Source: Competibacteraceae bacterium UBA2792
GTDB taxonomy: Bacteria > Pseudomonadota > Gammaproteobacteria > Competibacterales > Competibacteraceae
Assembly: GCA_002352125.1 (NCBI GenBank)
Contig: DEHU01000071.1
Location: 1 to 16,434, forward strand
DNA length: 16,434 nucleotides
Direction of reading: 5' to 3'
Part shown: piece after piece, positions 1 through 7,664 of the stretch
Position numbering within the stretch: the stretch's first letter is position 1
How the letters are laid out: each line of letters starts with the position of its first letter
The notes under the pieces: generated by a model
The model's input: only the letters and a program-made list of their open reading frames with translations
What the model was told of the DNA's origin: nothing
Database searches by the model: none
Translations under genes and position numbers: made by a program

Positions 1-1572
1 ACCACCAGCCACAACATCGCCAACGCGAATACGCCCGGTTACAGCCGGCAGCGGGTCGAGTTGACCAATAGCCGGCCGGCTTTCGCCGGCAGTATCGGGC
101 AACCGATATACGTCGGTACCGGCGTCAGCACACAGTCGATTAGCCGGGTCCACGACGATTTTCTGACGCAGCAAGTTCGCAACCACGGTTCGAACGTTGG
201 CCAGTCGGAAGCCAAGAGCGCGTGGATCGATCAGTTGGACGGTATTCTCGGCGATAGCGATACCGGTTTGGCCCCGGCGCTCGGCCAGTTCTTTGGCGCC
301 GTGCAAGATGTTGCCGACAGCCCGGCATCGACGTCGGCGCGCCAAGCTCTGCTCGGCCAAGCCGGAACGTTGGCTGCCCGTTTCCAGGAACTGGATGGCC
401 AGATGAACACCTTGCGCGAAGGCGCCAACCAGAGCCTGCGCAACACCGTCGGCGAGATCAACAGGCTGGCGGAAAATATCGCGAAGGCGAACGGCGCCAT
501 TGCGCTGATGCAAGGCAACGGCGGCGCTTCTCCGGATTTGCTGGATCAACGAGACCAGATAGTCGCCGATCTCGCCCGGCGCGTATCGGTGAGCACGGTG
601 GTCCAGGACGATGGCACCCTGAGCGTGTTCATCGGCAAGGGACAAACCTTGGTGTTGGGCGGCGACGCCAACGCGCTGGAAACGGTCGATTCGGCATCCG
701 ATCCGCGCGAGCTGGACATTCGCTTCAAAAGCGGCGGATCCAGCATCAACGACTTGTTGGGAGGTGGCGAAATCGGCGGCTTGCTGGATTTTCAGAAGGA
801 GGTTTTGAACCCGGCCCAGAACAAGTTAGGGTTGATGGCCGTCGGTTTGACCGAAACCTTCAACGCCCAACACAAGCTAGGTTTGGATCTCGATGGCAAT
901 CCCGGCGGCGATTTCTTCGCGCCGATCTCGCCAGAAGTGATGGCCAATGCCGCCAACGCCGGCAGCGGCACATTGACGGTCACTATCGCCAACGTCAGCG
1001 GTTTGCAGCCTTCCGATTACGAGCTTAAATACGACGGCACCAATTACAGCTTGTACCGTTTGGCCGACGATAAGGTCGTAGCGACTGGCGCCGGGCCGTT
1101 TACGGTCGATGGCATGGACATCGCTATCAATGGTACGCCCGCGGCCGGCGACCGATTTCTGATTCAGCCGACCCGCAACGGCGCCGGGGATTTCAAGGCC
1201 CTGGTTACCGACCCGCGCAAGTTTGCTGCCGCCGATGCGGCGGGTGGCGTGGGCAACAACGGCAATGCCTTAGAGCTGGCCGGTTTGCAGACTGGAAAGA
1301 CGCTGCTGAACAGTTCCAGCAGCCTCCAGGATGTCCAAGGCCAGATGGTGGCCGAGGTCGGTACTCAGGGCAATGGCGCGCACAATACTCTTAAAGCCCA
1401 GCAGGCGCTATTGGAGCAAGCCACCGAAGCACGCGACGGTTTTTCCGGCGTCAACCTCGACGAAGAAGCGGCTAATCTTATGAAATATCAACAAGCTTAC
1501 GAAGCCGCTGCGAAGGTGATCCAGATCGGCGATTCTCTGATTCAAAGCCTGCTGAGCGTGATCGGGAGATAA
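1..1572 (+). CDS. flgK: Flagellar hook-associated protein 1 FlgK (5' end outside window)
   Basis: FlgK forms the first junction layer between the flagellar hook and the FlgL/filament zone; it is exported by the flagellar type III apparatus. The reading frame is open from base 1. Its first residues include NIANANTPGYSRQ, the N-terminal signature shared by flagellar rod, hook and hook-associated proteins. About 20 residues plus the start codon are probably missing, so the 523 visible residues would make a protein of about 545, the usual FlgK size. The C-terminus has the family signature NLMKYQQAYEAAAKVI followed by a helical tail. The middle (about residues 320-400 of the visible part) is the variable surface domain. 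It stops four bases before flgL, and the flgL ribosome site lies inside its last codons, so the two genes are almost certainly co-transcribed and translationally coupled. Identification is secure. Confidence 0.96.
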   Translation, partial: TTSHNIANANTPGYSRQRVELTNSRPAFAGSIGQPIYVGTGVSTQSISRVHDDFLTQQVRNHGSNVGQSEAKSAWIDQLDGILGDSDTGLAPALGQFFGAVQDVADSPASTSARQALLGQAGTLAARFQELDGQMNTLREGANQSLRNTVGEINRLAENIAKANGAIALMQGNGGASPDLLDQRDQIVADLARRVSVSTVVQDDGTLSVFIGKGQTLVLGGDANALETVDSASDPRELDIRFKSGGSSINDLLGGGEIGGLLDFQKEVLNPAQNKLGLMAVGLTETFNAQHKLGLDLDGNPGGDFFAPISPEVMANAANAGSGTLTVTIANVSGLQPSDYELKYDGTNYSLYRLADDKVVATGAGPFTVDGMDIAINGTPAAGDRFLIQPTRNGAGDFKALVTDPRKFAAADAAGGVGNNGNALELAGLQTGKTLLNSSSSLQDVQGQMVAEVGTQGNGAHNTLKAQQALLEQATEARDGFSGVNLDEEAANLMKYQQAYEAAAKVIQIGDSLIQSLLSVIGR

Positions 1573-1575
1573 ACC

Positions 1576-2499
1576 ATGATGCGTATCGCCACGTCCCAGA
1601 TTTACCAGCAAGCTTCCAAGTCTATCGGCGACCGGCAAATCGCTCTGTCCAGGGTTCAACAACAACTGGCTAGCGGTAGCCGTATTCTCGATCATTCCGA
1701 CGATCCTGTCGGCAGCGCGCGTTTGTTGGGGCTAAACGACGAGCTTGGCCGGTACGAGCAATACCAGCGCAACATCAATCTGGCCAACAGCCGGCTGGGT
1801 ATCGAGGATGCCGCTTTGGGGAGCGCCGACGAACTCTTGCAGCGTGCCCGAGAGCTGACCATTCAAGCCAACACCGATACGCTCAACGACAGCAACCGGA
1901 ACAATATCGCCAAAGAGATTCGCCAGCTTCACGATCAATTGTTCAATGTGGCCAACACCCGGGATGGCGATGGCGAGTATCTGTTCGCCGGGTTCCAGAG
2001 CAACACCCAGCCATTTGTTCGCAACGGTACTACCCCCAGCCAGATCGACTACAAGGGCGATCAAGGCCAGCGTCTGATCAAGGCGGGTCCGACTCTGGAC
2101 ATCGCGGCCGGCGATCCGGGCACCGATGTTTTCGGGATCGATCCCAGCGATCCTACCAAAGGGGCGTTCGCGGTGTTGGACCGGCTGGCGACCACGCTGG
2201 AGACTTCTCCCGCGACGCTGCACCAGGATCTGGGTACGTCTTTGCAGGACTTGGATCAGCATCTCGACAGTTTGAGCGCGACGCGCACCAAGGTCGGCGT
2301 TCGGATGAAGGCATTGGAAGATCAGGAATATGCCAACGACGGTTTTACCTTGCATCTTCAGCAAACCATCAGCGATGTGGGTGGCCTCGATTACGCCGAA
2401 GCCGCCGCCCGGCTGAGCCAGGAAACGTTTCTTCTGCAAGCGGCCCAGCAGACGTTCCAGCGTATCCAAGGCCTTTCGCTGTTCAACTATATGCGATAG
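1576..2499 (+). CDS. flgL: Flagellar hook-associated protein 3 FlgL
   Basis: FlgL is the second hook-filament junction protein, polymerising on FlgK beneath the flagellin filament. The product has 307 residues, close to the roughly 317 of enterobacterial FlgL. The N-terminus (MRIATSQIYQQA, then LSRVQQQLASGSRI and DDPVGSARLLGL) is the flagellin-like coiled-coil D0/D1 region. The C-terminal helix (DYAEAAARLSQETFLLQAAQQTF, given here as its start DYAEAAARLS) is the matching half. Two ATG codons are adjacent (1576 and 1579). GGGAG at 1564-1568 sits 7 bases before the first and 10 before the second, so either could be used. The gene follows flgK by three bases and is the last of the operon here, because a strong terminator begins 27 bases after its stop. 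No flagellin gene follows. Confidence 0.96.
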   Translation: MMRIATSQIYQQASKSIGDRQIALSRVQQQLASGSRILDHSDDPVGSARLLGLNDELGRYEQYQRNINLANSRLGIEDAALGSADELLQRARELTIQANTDTLNDSNRNNIAKEIRQLHDQLFNVANTRDGDGEYLFAGFQSNTQPFVRNGTTPSQIDYKGDQGQRLIKAGPTLDIAAGDPGTDVFGIDPSDPTKGAFAVLDRLATTLETSPATLHQDLGTSLQDLDQHLDSLSATRTKVGVRMKALEDQEYANDGFTLHLQQTISDVGGLDYAEAAARLSQETFLLQAAQQTFQRIQGLSLFNYMR

Positions 2500-2525
2500 A
2501 ACCGCTTTTCGGCATCATTGGCCAG

Positions 2526-2558
2526 AAAGAGCCTGCCGGGCAAACCGGCGGGCTCTTT
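2526..2558. terminator. Bidirectional rho-independent terminator between flgL and the RND pump gene
   Basis: The arms 2526-2539 and 2545-2558 form a 14-pair stem (one G-T wobble) closed by a 5-base loop. The outer pairs are A-T, so the stem ends in a T run on the + strand and also in a T-rich tail on the - strand. It lies between the convergent stops of flgL (2499) and the RND pump gene (2584), so it can serve both transcripts. Confidence 0.88.
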
Positions 2559-2583
2559 TGGCGAAACGGTGGATTACGCAGGA

Positions 2584-5500
2584 TCAGGCGTGAGTCATCG
2601 CCGCAACCCGTTCGGCATCCCGATCATGGGCGTGATCCTTGGCGATCAGCATGTAGAGCGCCGGCACGAAAATCAGCGTGAACAAGGTGCCGATCGAGAT
2701 GCCCCCGACCAGCACCAAACCGATGGAATTCCGGGCGGCGGCGCCGGCACCGGTCACCAGCGTCAGTGGAAAGTGGCCGGCGATGGTGGCGGCTGTAGTC
2801 ATCAGAATTGGCCGCAACCGGATCAGGGCCGCTTCGTGTACCGCCTCTAGCTTGGTGTATCCCTCGATTTGCAGTTTGTTGGCGAACTCGACGATCAAAA
2901 TGCCGTTCTTGGCGATCAAGCCCATCAGCGTGACCAGTCCGACCTTGGAATAGATGTTCAGCGTGGTGGTCCAGCCTTCGGTGAACGGGAACGGAATCTG
3001 CGGGTTCGGCATTTTCAGGAAGGTGAACAGCAGCGCACCGAACATCGCCAACGGCACCGAGCCGAGCAGGATGACGAACGGATCGCGAAAGCTGTTGAAT
3101 TGCGCCGCCAGCACCAGAAAAATCATGATGATGGCAAACCCCATGGTCGCGAAAAACTTGTTGCCGCCTTCCAAACGCAGTTGGCGCGACTCGCCGGTGT
3201 AATCGATCACGTAACCCAGCGGCATCAGTTTGGCGGCCTCGCCCTCCAGAAAGCGCAATGCCTGATCGAGCGGTTGGATGGCCACCCCGCTGATCTTGAC
3301 CGCGTTGAGCTGCTGGAAACGGTTGAGCGAGCGCGGTTCGGTGCTGTTGCGCAGGGAGGCGACGGTGCTCAGCGGCACGAGCTGACCGTTCGGCCCGGTG
3401 ACGTAGATGTTTTCCAGTTGTTCGGGATTGAGGCGGCCGATCCGCTCCACTTGTGGGATGACCTTATAACTGCGACCCGCGATGTTGAAGCGGTTGACGA
3501 AATTGCCGCCCACGGCGGCGGTCAGATCTGCGCCGACCTGTTGGAGATTGAGGCCGAGCGCGGCCACCTTGTCGCGGTCGATCACGATTTCGGTCTGCGG
3601 CTGGTCGATCTTGACGTCGATGATCGGTGGGAAAGCGAACATCCCGCTCTGGATCGCCTTGGTTTGAACCTGCTGGGCAATGCTGAGGATTTCCTGAGTA
3701 TCGGCGGTCGAGGCGATGATGAATTCCACCGGGAACTGGCCGCCGCCGGGCAACGCGGGCGGCGTGACCGGGAACATCTGGATGCCGGGAATACCCTGCA
3801 ATTTCTGTTGCACTTCGGGCAAGATTTGAAAAACAGTCCGTTGACGCTCGTTCCACGGCTTGGTCACCATGCCGCCGAATCCCGAAGTCGGGAAGGTGAT
3901 CTGAAAGGTGAACTGGGTTTCGGGTATGCTTTGGAATACGTCGTTGGCAGCAGCGGTGAACGTGCTGGTCTGATCGAGCGTGGCGTTGGCCGAGGCATCG
4001 ACGATGCCGAAAATCACGCCTTGATCTTCGCTCGGGGCCAGTTCCTCCGCCGAAAACATCCACATCGGCACCACCAGCACCGAGAGCGCGGCCCACATCA
4101 GGTAGACCGCCGGCCGCGCGCTCAAGGCGCTGTCGAGCACCCGGCCATACCCGCGTTTGACGCGCTCGAAAACGGCGTTGATGTGGGTCGGCAACCAGTG
4201 CCGCTCATCCTCGGCGGTCAGCAGTTTAGAGGTCATCATCGGCGACAGGGTCAGCGCCACTACGCCGGAAATCGTCACGGCACCGGCCAGAGTGAAGGCG
4301 AACTCGCGAAACAGCGAGCCGGTCAATCCGCCTTGCAGGCCGATGGGGGTGTAGACCGCAATCAGAGTGATCGTCATGGCGATGATCGGGCCGATCAGCT
4401 CGCGAGCGCCGAGGATCGCGGCATCGAAAGGACTCTTCCCCTCGCGCAAATGGCGTTCGACGTTTTCGACCACCACGATGGCATCGTCCACCACCAAGCC
4501 GACCGACAGCACGATCGCTAACAGCGTGAGCAGGTTGATCGTAAAACCGAAGACCTGCATCAGAAAAATGCCGCCGATCAGCGAGATCGGGATGGCGATG
4601 ATCGGCACCAGCACCGATCGCAGCGAACCCAGAAACAGGAAGATGATGACCACGACGATCAACAGCGTCTCGCCCAGCGTGGTGACGACCTCGTGGATGG
4701 CGTTGTTGATGTAGTCGGTCGCGTCGTAGGCGACCCGAGCCTGCAAGCCGGTTGGTAACTCCTTCTGGACCAGCGCCATTTCGGCGCGGATGCGCTTGAT
4801 GACGTCGATGGCGTTGGCGTTGGGCAGCGGAAAGATGCCCATGAATACGGCGGTCTGTCCCGAGTAACGTACCTCGGTATCGTAATCCTCGGCGCCGAGC
4901 GCCACGTCCGCCACATCCGCCAGCCGCACCAGCGCGCCACCCTGCTGGCGAATGACGAGGTTTTTGAACTCCTCGACCGAGCGCAGATCGGTGTTGGCGG
5001 TGAGATTGATCTGAATCAGCGAGCCCCGGGTTCGCCCGATGGCGGCGAGGTAATTGTTGGCAGCCAGTGCTTGGCGAACTTGGGTTGGGCTGATGTTGAG
5101 CGCGGCCAGTTTTTCGGGTTTGAGCCAGACGCGCATGGCAAAGGTGCGAGCGCCCAGAATTTCGGCGCGCTGCACGCCTTCGACGGCCGAGAGTCGCGGC
5201 TGTACGACCCGCACCAGATAGTCGGTGATTTCGTTCTGCTGGAGGATATCCGACGAAAAACTGAGATAGGCCGAAGCGAACTGGCTGTCGGCCGATTCGA
5301 TGTTGAGTACCGGTACTTCGGCTTCGGGCGGCAAATCGCCGCGCACCTGATCGACCTTGGAGCCGATTTCGGCTAGCGCCTTGGTCGCGTCGTAGTTTAG
5401 CTTGAGGCGGGCTTTGATGGTGGAAAGCCCCTGAGCGCTTTGCGATTCCAGATAATCGATGCCATCCGCCGCCGCGATGGCGCGCTCCAAAGGCGTGGTG

Positions 5501-5691
5501 ATGAAACCGCGCACCAGGGCCGCGTTGGCGCCGACGTAGACGGTGGTGACGGTGACGCTGGCGTTGTCGCTGCGCGGATATTGCCGCACGTTGAGGGTAA
5601 AAATGGCCTGGACGCCGGCGATGATGATCACCAGGTTGACCACGATCGCCAGCACGGGCCGGCTGATGAACAGGTCGGTGAAGGATTTCAT
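2584..5691 (-). CDS. RND multidrug efflux pump, inner-membrane subunit (HAE1 family)
   Basis: This is a proton-driven inner-membrane drug transporter working with a periplasmic adaptor and an outer-membrane channel. The 1035 residues match the family length. Visible features are TM1 near residues 10-30, a large periplasmic porter loop, TM2-TM6 from about 338, and a second half with the same layout. The proton-relay residues are present: Asp402 and Asp403 in GLVVDDAIVVVEN (TM4), Lys in LIAKNGILIVEFA (TM10) and Arg in RLRPILMTTAAT (TM11). By eye it resembles the MexI/MexK/MdtB-type branch more than AcrB itself; this subfamily call is an inference. The start is ATG at 5689-5691, nine bases after the adaptor stop, with only a weak AGG upstream, which suggests translational coupling. 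No channel gene follows, so a TolC-like protein encoded elsewhere is presumably used. Confidence 0.95.
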   Translation of the reverse strand: MKSFTDLFISRPVLAIVVNLVIIIAGVQAIFTLNVRQYPRSDNASVTVTTVYVGANAALVRGFITTPLERAIAAADGIDYLESQSAQGLSTIKARLKLNYDATKALAEIGSKVDQVRGDLPPEAEVPVLNIESADSQFASAYLSFSSDILQQNEITDYLVRVVQPRLSAVEGVQRAEILGARTFAMRVWLKPEKLAALNISPTQVRQALAANNYLAAIGRTRGSLIQINLTANTDLRSVEEFKNLVIRQQGGALVRLADVADVALGAEDYDTEVRYSGQTAVFMGIFPLPNANAIDVIKRIRAEMALVQKELPTGLQARVAYDATDYINNAIHEVVTTLGETLLIVVVIIFLFLGSLRSVLVPIIAIPISLIGGIFLMQVFGFTINLLTLLAIVLSVGLVVDDAIVVVENVERHLREGKSPFDAAILGARELIGPIIAMTITLIAVYTPIGLQGGLTGSLFREFAFTLAGAVTISGVVALTLSPMMTSKLLTAEDERHWLPTHINAVFERVKRGYGRVLDSALSARPAVYLMWAALSVLVVPMWMFSAEELAPSEDQGVIFGIVDASANATLDQTSTFTAAANDVFQSIPETQFTFQITFPTSGFGGMVTKPWNERQRTVFQILPEVQQKLQGIPGIQMFPVTPPALPGGGQFPVEFIIASTADTQEILSIAQQVQTKAIQSGMFAFPPIIDVKIDQPQTEIVIDRDKVAALGLNLQQVGADLTAAVGGNFVNRFNIAGRSYKVIPQVERIGRLNPEQLENIYVTGPNGQLVPLSTVASLRNSTEPRSLNRFQQLNAVKISGVAIQPLDQALRFLEGEAAKLMPLGYVIDYTGESRQLRLEGGNKFFATMGFAIIMIFLVLAAQFNSFRDPFVILLGSVPLAMFGALLFTFLKMPNPQIPFPFTEGWTTTLNIYSKVGLVTLMGLIAKNGILIVEFANKLQIEGYTKLEAVHEAALIRLRPILMTTAATIAGHFPLTLVTGAGAAARNSIGLVLVGGISIGTLFTLIFVPALYMLIAKDHAHDRDAERVAAMTHA

Positions 5692-5700
5692 GGCGACGGC

Positions 5701-6831
5701 CTACGAGTTGGCCGGCTTGGGCGTGAGCTGGAAACTGGGCGTCAGCTTGTTGTCGACCACGACGCTCATGCCGTTGCGGAGCTTGAACACGCCGGTGGTG
5801 ACGACGGTTTGCGCGGCTTCCAGCCCCGAGGTCACGACCACGAAATCGCCGCGCGTCTTGCCGAGCCGCACGAATTTCTGGTTCAACACCTTGCCGGTCG
5901 CGCCGGTCTTTTCGTCTTTCTTGTCCTCGACCACGAACACCGAATCGCCGTAGGGCGCATACAGCACCGCCGTGGCGGGAATCATCAGCACCCGTTCCGT
6001 CTGGGGCAACACGGCTGCGACGTTGACGTACATACCGGGCCGCAGTTTACCGGCGGGATTGGCCAGGGTGGCTTGCAGGCGGACGCTGCGGGTCACGGCA
6101 TCGACTTCCGGGTTGATCGCGGTGAGCTTGCCCTCGAAGCGCTGATCTGGGAACGCATCGGTGGTGACGCGCACGGCCATCCCCACGCCGAGTTGGGCCA
6201 GATCCTGTTGCGGCAGCGAAAAGTCCACGTACACGGGATCGAGCGATTGCAGGGTGACGATGGCCGCGCCGTTGTCGAGGAACTGACCGAGATTGACCTG
6301 ACGGATGCCGGTCCGGCCCGCGAAGGGAGCGCGAATGATTTTTTTGGCGATCACCGCGCGGATGTTGTCGATCTGAGCATTGGCCTGCTTGGCCTGCGCC
6401 TCGGCACTGTCCAGATCGGCTTGGGACACCATCTTTTTTTCGCGCAACTCACGGGCGCGCTCCAGGTTGAGGCGGGCCAGATCGGCGCTGGCCATAGCCG
6501 AACGCAGTTGGGCTTGTTCGACCGATGAATCGAGCTCCACCAGCAGGTCCCCTGCCCGCACGGTCGCGCCCGATTCGAACGCGATGTTTTTGACCGCGCC
6601 CGACATTTCGGCGCTGAGCACCACGCCCTGAACGGCGGCCACGGAACCGACGGCGGTCAAGGTGGGTTGCCAGGTGTCTTGTTTTACTTCGGCGGTGGTG
6701 ACGGTTTCGGGCGGCGGCACGAAATTGGCGCCTTGCGCGAACATCGTTTTAAATTGCAAGCCCTTGATACCGGCGAGTGCCCCTACCAAGATCAGTATGA
6801 GGACGAGAGTGAGGACGATCTTTTTGGTCAT
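5701..6831 (-). CDS. RND efflux periplasmic adaptor (membrane fusion protein)
   Basis: This adaptor bridges the inner-membrane RND pump to an outer-membrane channel. I place the start at ATG 6831 (376 residues) because AAGGA lies seven bases upstream and the protein then begins MTKKIVLTLVLILIL, a typical N-terminal membrane anchor. There is no lipobox cysteine, so it is anchored by this helix and not by lipid. Order of domains: anchor 4-22; first barrel and lipoyl half-motif about 45-100 (SGAVKNIAFESGATVRAGD); a short alpha-helical hairpin about 102-160; second lipoyl half with IRAPFAGRTGIRQVNLGQ (166-183); beta-barrel and membrane-proximal domains to the end. An in-frame GTG at 6900 would add 23 residues, but it lies inside a hairpin and reads through a T9 run, so I reject it. 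Pump and adaptor form a two-gene operon. Confidence 0.93.
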   Translation of the reverse strand: MTKKIVLTLVLILILVGALAGIKGLQFKTMFAQGANFVPPPETVTTAEVKQDTWQPTLTAVGSVAAVQGVVLSAEMSGAVKNIAFESGATVRAGDLLVELDSSVEQAQLRSAMASADLARLNLERARELREKKMVSQADLDSAEAQAKQANAQIDNIRAVIAKKIIRAPFAGRTGIRQVNLGQFLDNGAAIVTLQSLDPVYVDFSLPQQDLAQLGVGMAVRVTTDAFPDQRFEGKLTAINPEVDAVTRSVRLQATLANPAGKLRPGMYVNVAAVLPQTERVLMIPATAVLYAPYGDSVFVVEDKKDEKTGATGKVLNQKFVRLGKTRGDFVVVTSGLEAAQTVVTTGVFKLRNGMSVVVDNKLTPSFQLTPKPANS

Positions 6832-6888
6832 GGGTTTTCCTTGTGGGACATGGCCGTGGCGCTCTCCGGGGAGACTTCGAAAAATCCG

Positions 6889-6916
6889 AAAAAAAAACAC
6901 TACTGGTACGGTAGTG
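6889..6916 (-). terminator. Hairpin plus T9 tract in the efflux operon leader (attenuator-like)
   Basis: Read on the - strand, CACTAC (6916-6911) and GTAGTG (6903-6898) form a 6-pair stem with a 7-base loop, immediately followed by nine T residues (6897-6889). This is the layout of a rho-independent terminator, although the stem is short. It lies between the predicted pump promoter (6984-7013) and the adaptor start (6831), so it would act as a leader attenuator and not as an end-of-operon signal. The function is inferred. Confidence 0.45.
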
Positions 6917-6983
6917 GCAAGCTAAAGACTGTGTTCGGACTCGGGGATGGTAGCCGGGTTTGAATCACCAATCATGATAGTTG

Positions 6984-7013
6984 ATAATACATACGTTCTT
7001 GTATGTATGTAAA
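6984..7013 (-). promoter_or_regulatory. Predicted promoter of the RND efflux operon
   Basis: On the - strand TTTACA (7013-7008) and TATTAT (6989-6984) stand 18 bases apart, close to sigma70 consensus. The AcrR-type operator fills the spacer and touches both boxes, as expected for direct repression. Transcription would begin near 6977, giving a leader of about 145 bases before the adaptor ATG, which is long enough to hold the T9 hairpin. Confidence 0.6.
6988..7011. promoter_or_regulatory. AcrR-type operator palindrome
   Basis: TACATAC (6988-6994) and GTATGTA (7005-7011) are perfect 7-base inverted arms separated by 10 bases, 24 bases in all. From memory, the E. coli acrAB operator bound by AcrR has the same arms and the same total length; I count 20 of 24 positions identical. 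It lies between the divergent acrR-like gene and the efflux operon, within the predicted pump promoter. It probably also represses the regulator's own transcription. Confidence 0.8.
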
Positions 7014-7040
7014 TAGCTCGGCATCGCCGGGAGGCCGCCC

Positions 7041-7664
7041 GTGGCGAGGAAAACCAAAGAAGAAGCCCAGGAAACCCGCAATCGCATTTTGGATGCTGCT
7101 GAACGGGTTTTTCAGCGCCAAGGGGTATCCCGCACGTCTCTGACGGACATCGCGGGCGAAGCCGGCGTGACGCGTGGCGCCATTTATTGGCATTTCAAGA
7201 ACAAGGCCGATCTCTACGACGCCATGATCAAGCGGGTTCTCGATCCCGAGGAAGCCCGTTGCAATGCCGGCATCGTGACCGACGGCGATCCGCTGGGATT
7301 TATCCGCAGCTTGGCGGTGGATTTTCTGCAACGGCTGGCGCGGGATCCCCACTATCAGCGGGTATTCGAAATCGCTTGGCACAAGTGCGAGTACGTGGAC
7401 GAGATGGCCGTGATTCGCGACAGCCATCTGGAATGCGGGCGACGCTTCATCGCCCTGCTGGAAGATGCGATGCGCCGCGCCCGAGAGGTGGAGCAATTGC
7501 CGCGCGGCGCGTGTCCGAGGCAAGCGGCTGTTGGGCTGATCGCGCTGCTCGATGGTCTCGTCGTCAACTGGACCCTGGAGCCGGCCCTGTTTCCACTAGC
7601 CGAATACGCGCCCGGCTTGGTGGATGCTTATCTGTTGGGACTGCGCGCTTCAGGCGGCCGCTAA
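7041..7664 (+). CDS. acrR: TetR-family repressor, AcrR-like
   Basis: This is a dimeric ligand-responsive repressor expected to control the divergent efflux operon and itself. The 207 residues start MARKTKEEAQETRNRIL, almost the same as E. coli AcrR (215 residues). The helix-turn-helix is at about 33-52, with AGVTRGAIYWHF as the recognition-helix region. The ligand-binding half keeps the AcrR-like stretch HKCEYVDEMAVI. The start is GTG at 7041, with GGAG at 7030-7033 seven bases upstream; no better ATG is available in frame near it. An AcrR-type palindrome lies 30 bases upstream. The last 15 bases overlap the 3' end of the convergent LysR gene. The family assignment is secure. The symbol is given on overall resemblance, and orthology is not proven because the partner pump is not clearly AcrB. 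Confidence 0.92.
   Translation: MARKTKEEAQETRNRILDAAERVFQRQGVSRTSLTDIAGEAGVTRGAIYWHFKNKADLYDAMIKRVLDPEEARCNAGIVTDGDPLGFIRSLAVDFLQRLARDPHYQRVFEIAWHKCEYVDEMAVIRDSHLECGRRFIALLEDAMRRAREVEQLPRGACPRQAAVGLIALLDGLVVNWTLEPALFPLAEYAPGLVDAYLLGLRASGGR

Noticed and set aside
2869..4521. Long + strand open frame of 550 codons opposite the RND pump gene
   Set aside because: It is antisense to a clear pump gene, rich in His/Arg/Gln/Asp from GC-rich codons, with no domain. It is a shadow frame.
5440..6528. Long + strand frame of 362 codons opposite the pump and adaptor genes
   Set aside because: Antisense shadow with abnormal composition (many His, Gly, Asp) and no recognised motif.
6832..6900. Longer adaptor start at GTG 6900
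   Set aside because: It lies in the T9 hairpin, encodes MFFFRIF followed by no signal sequence, and lacks a ribosome site. ATG 6831 has AAGGA and a proper anchor.
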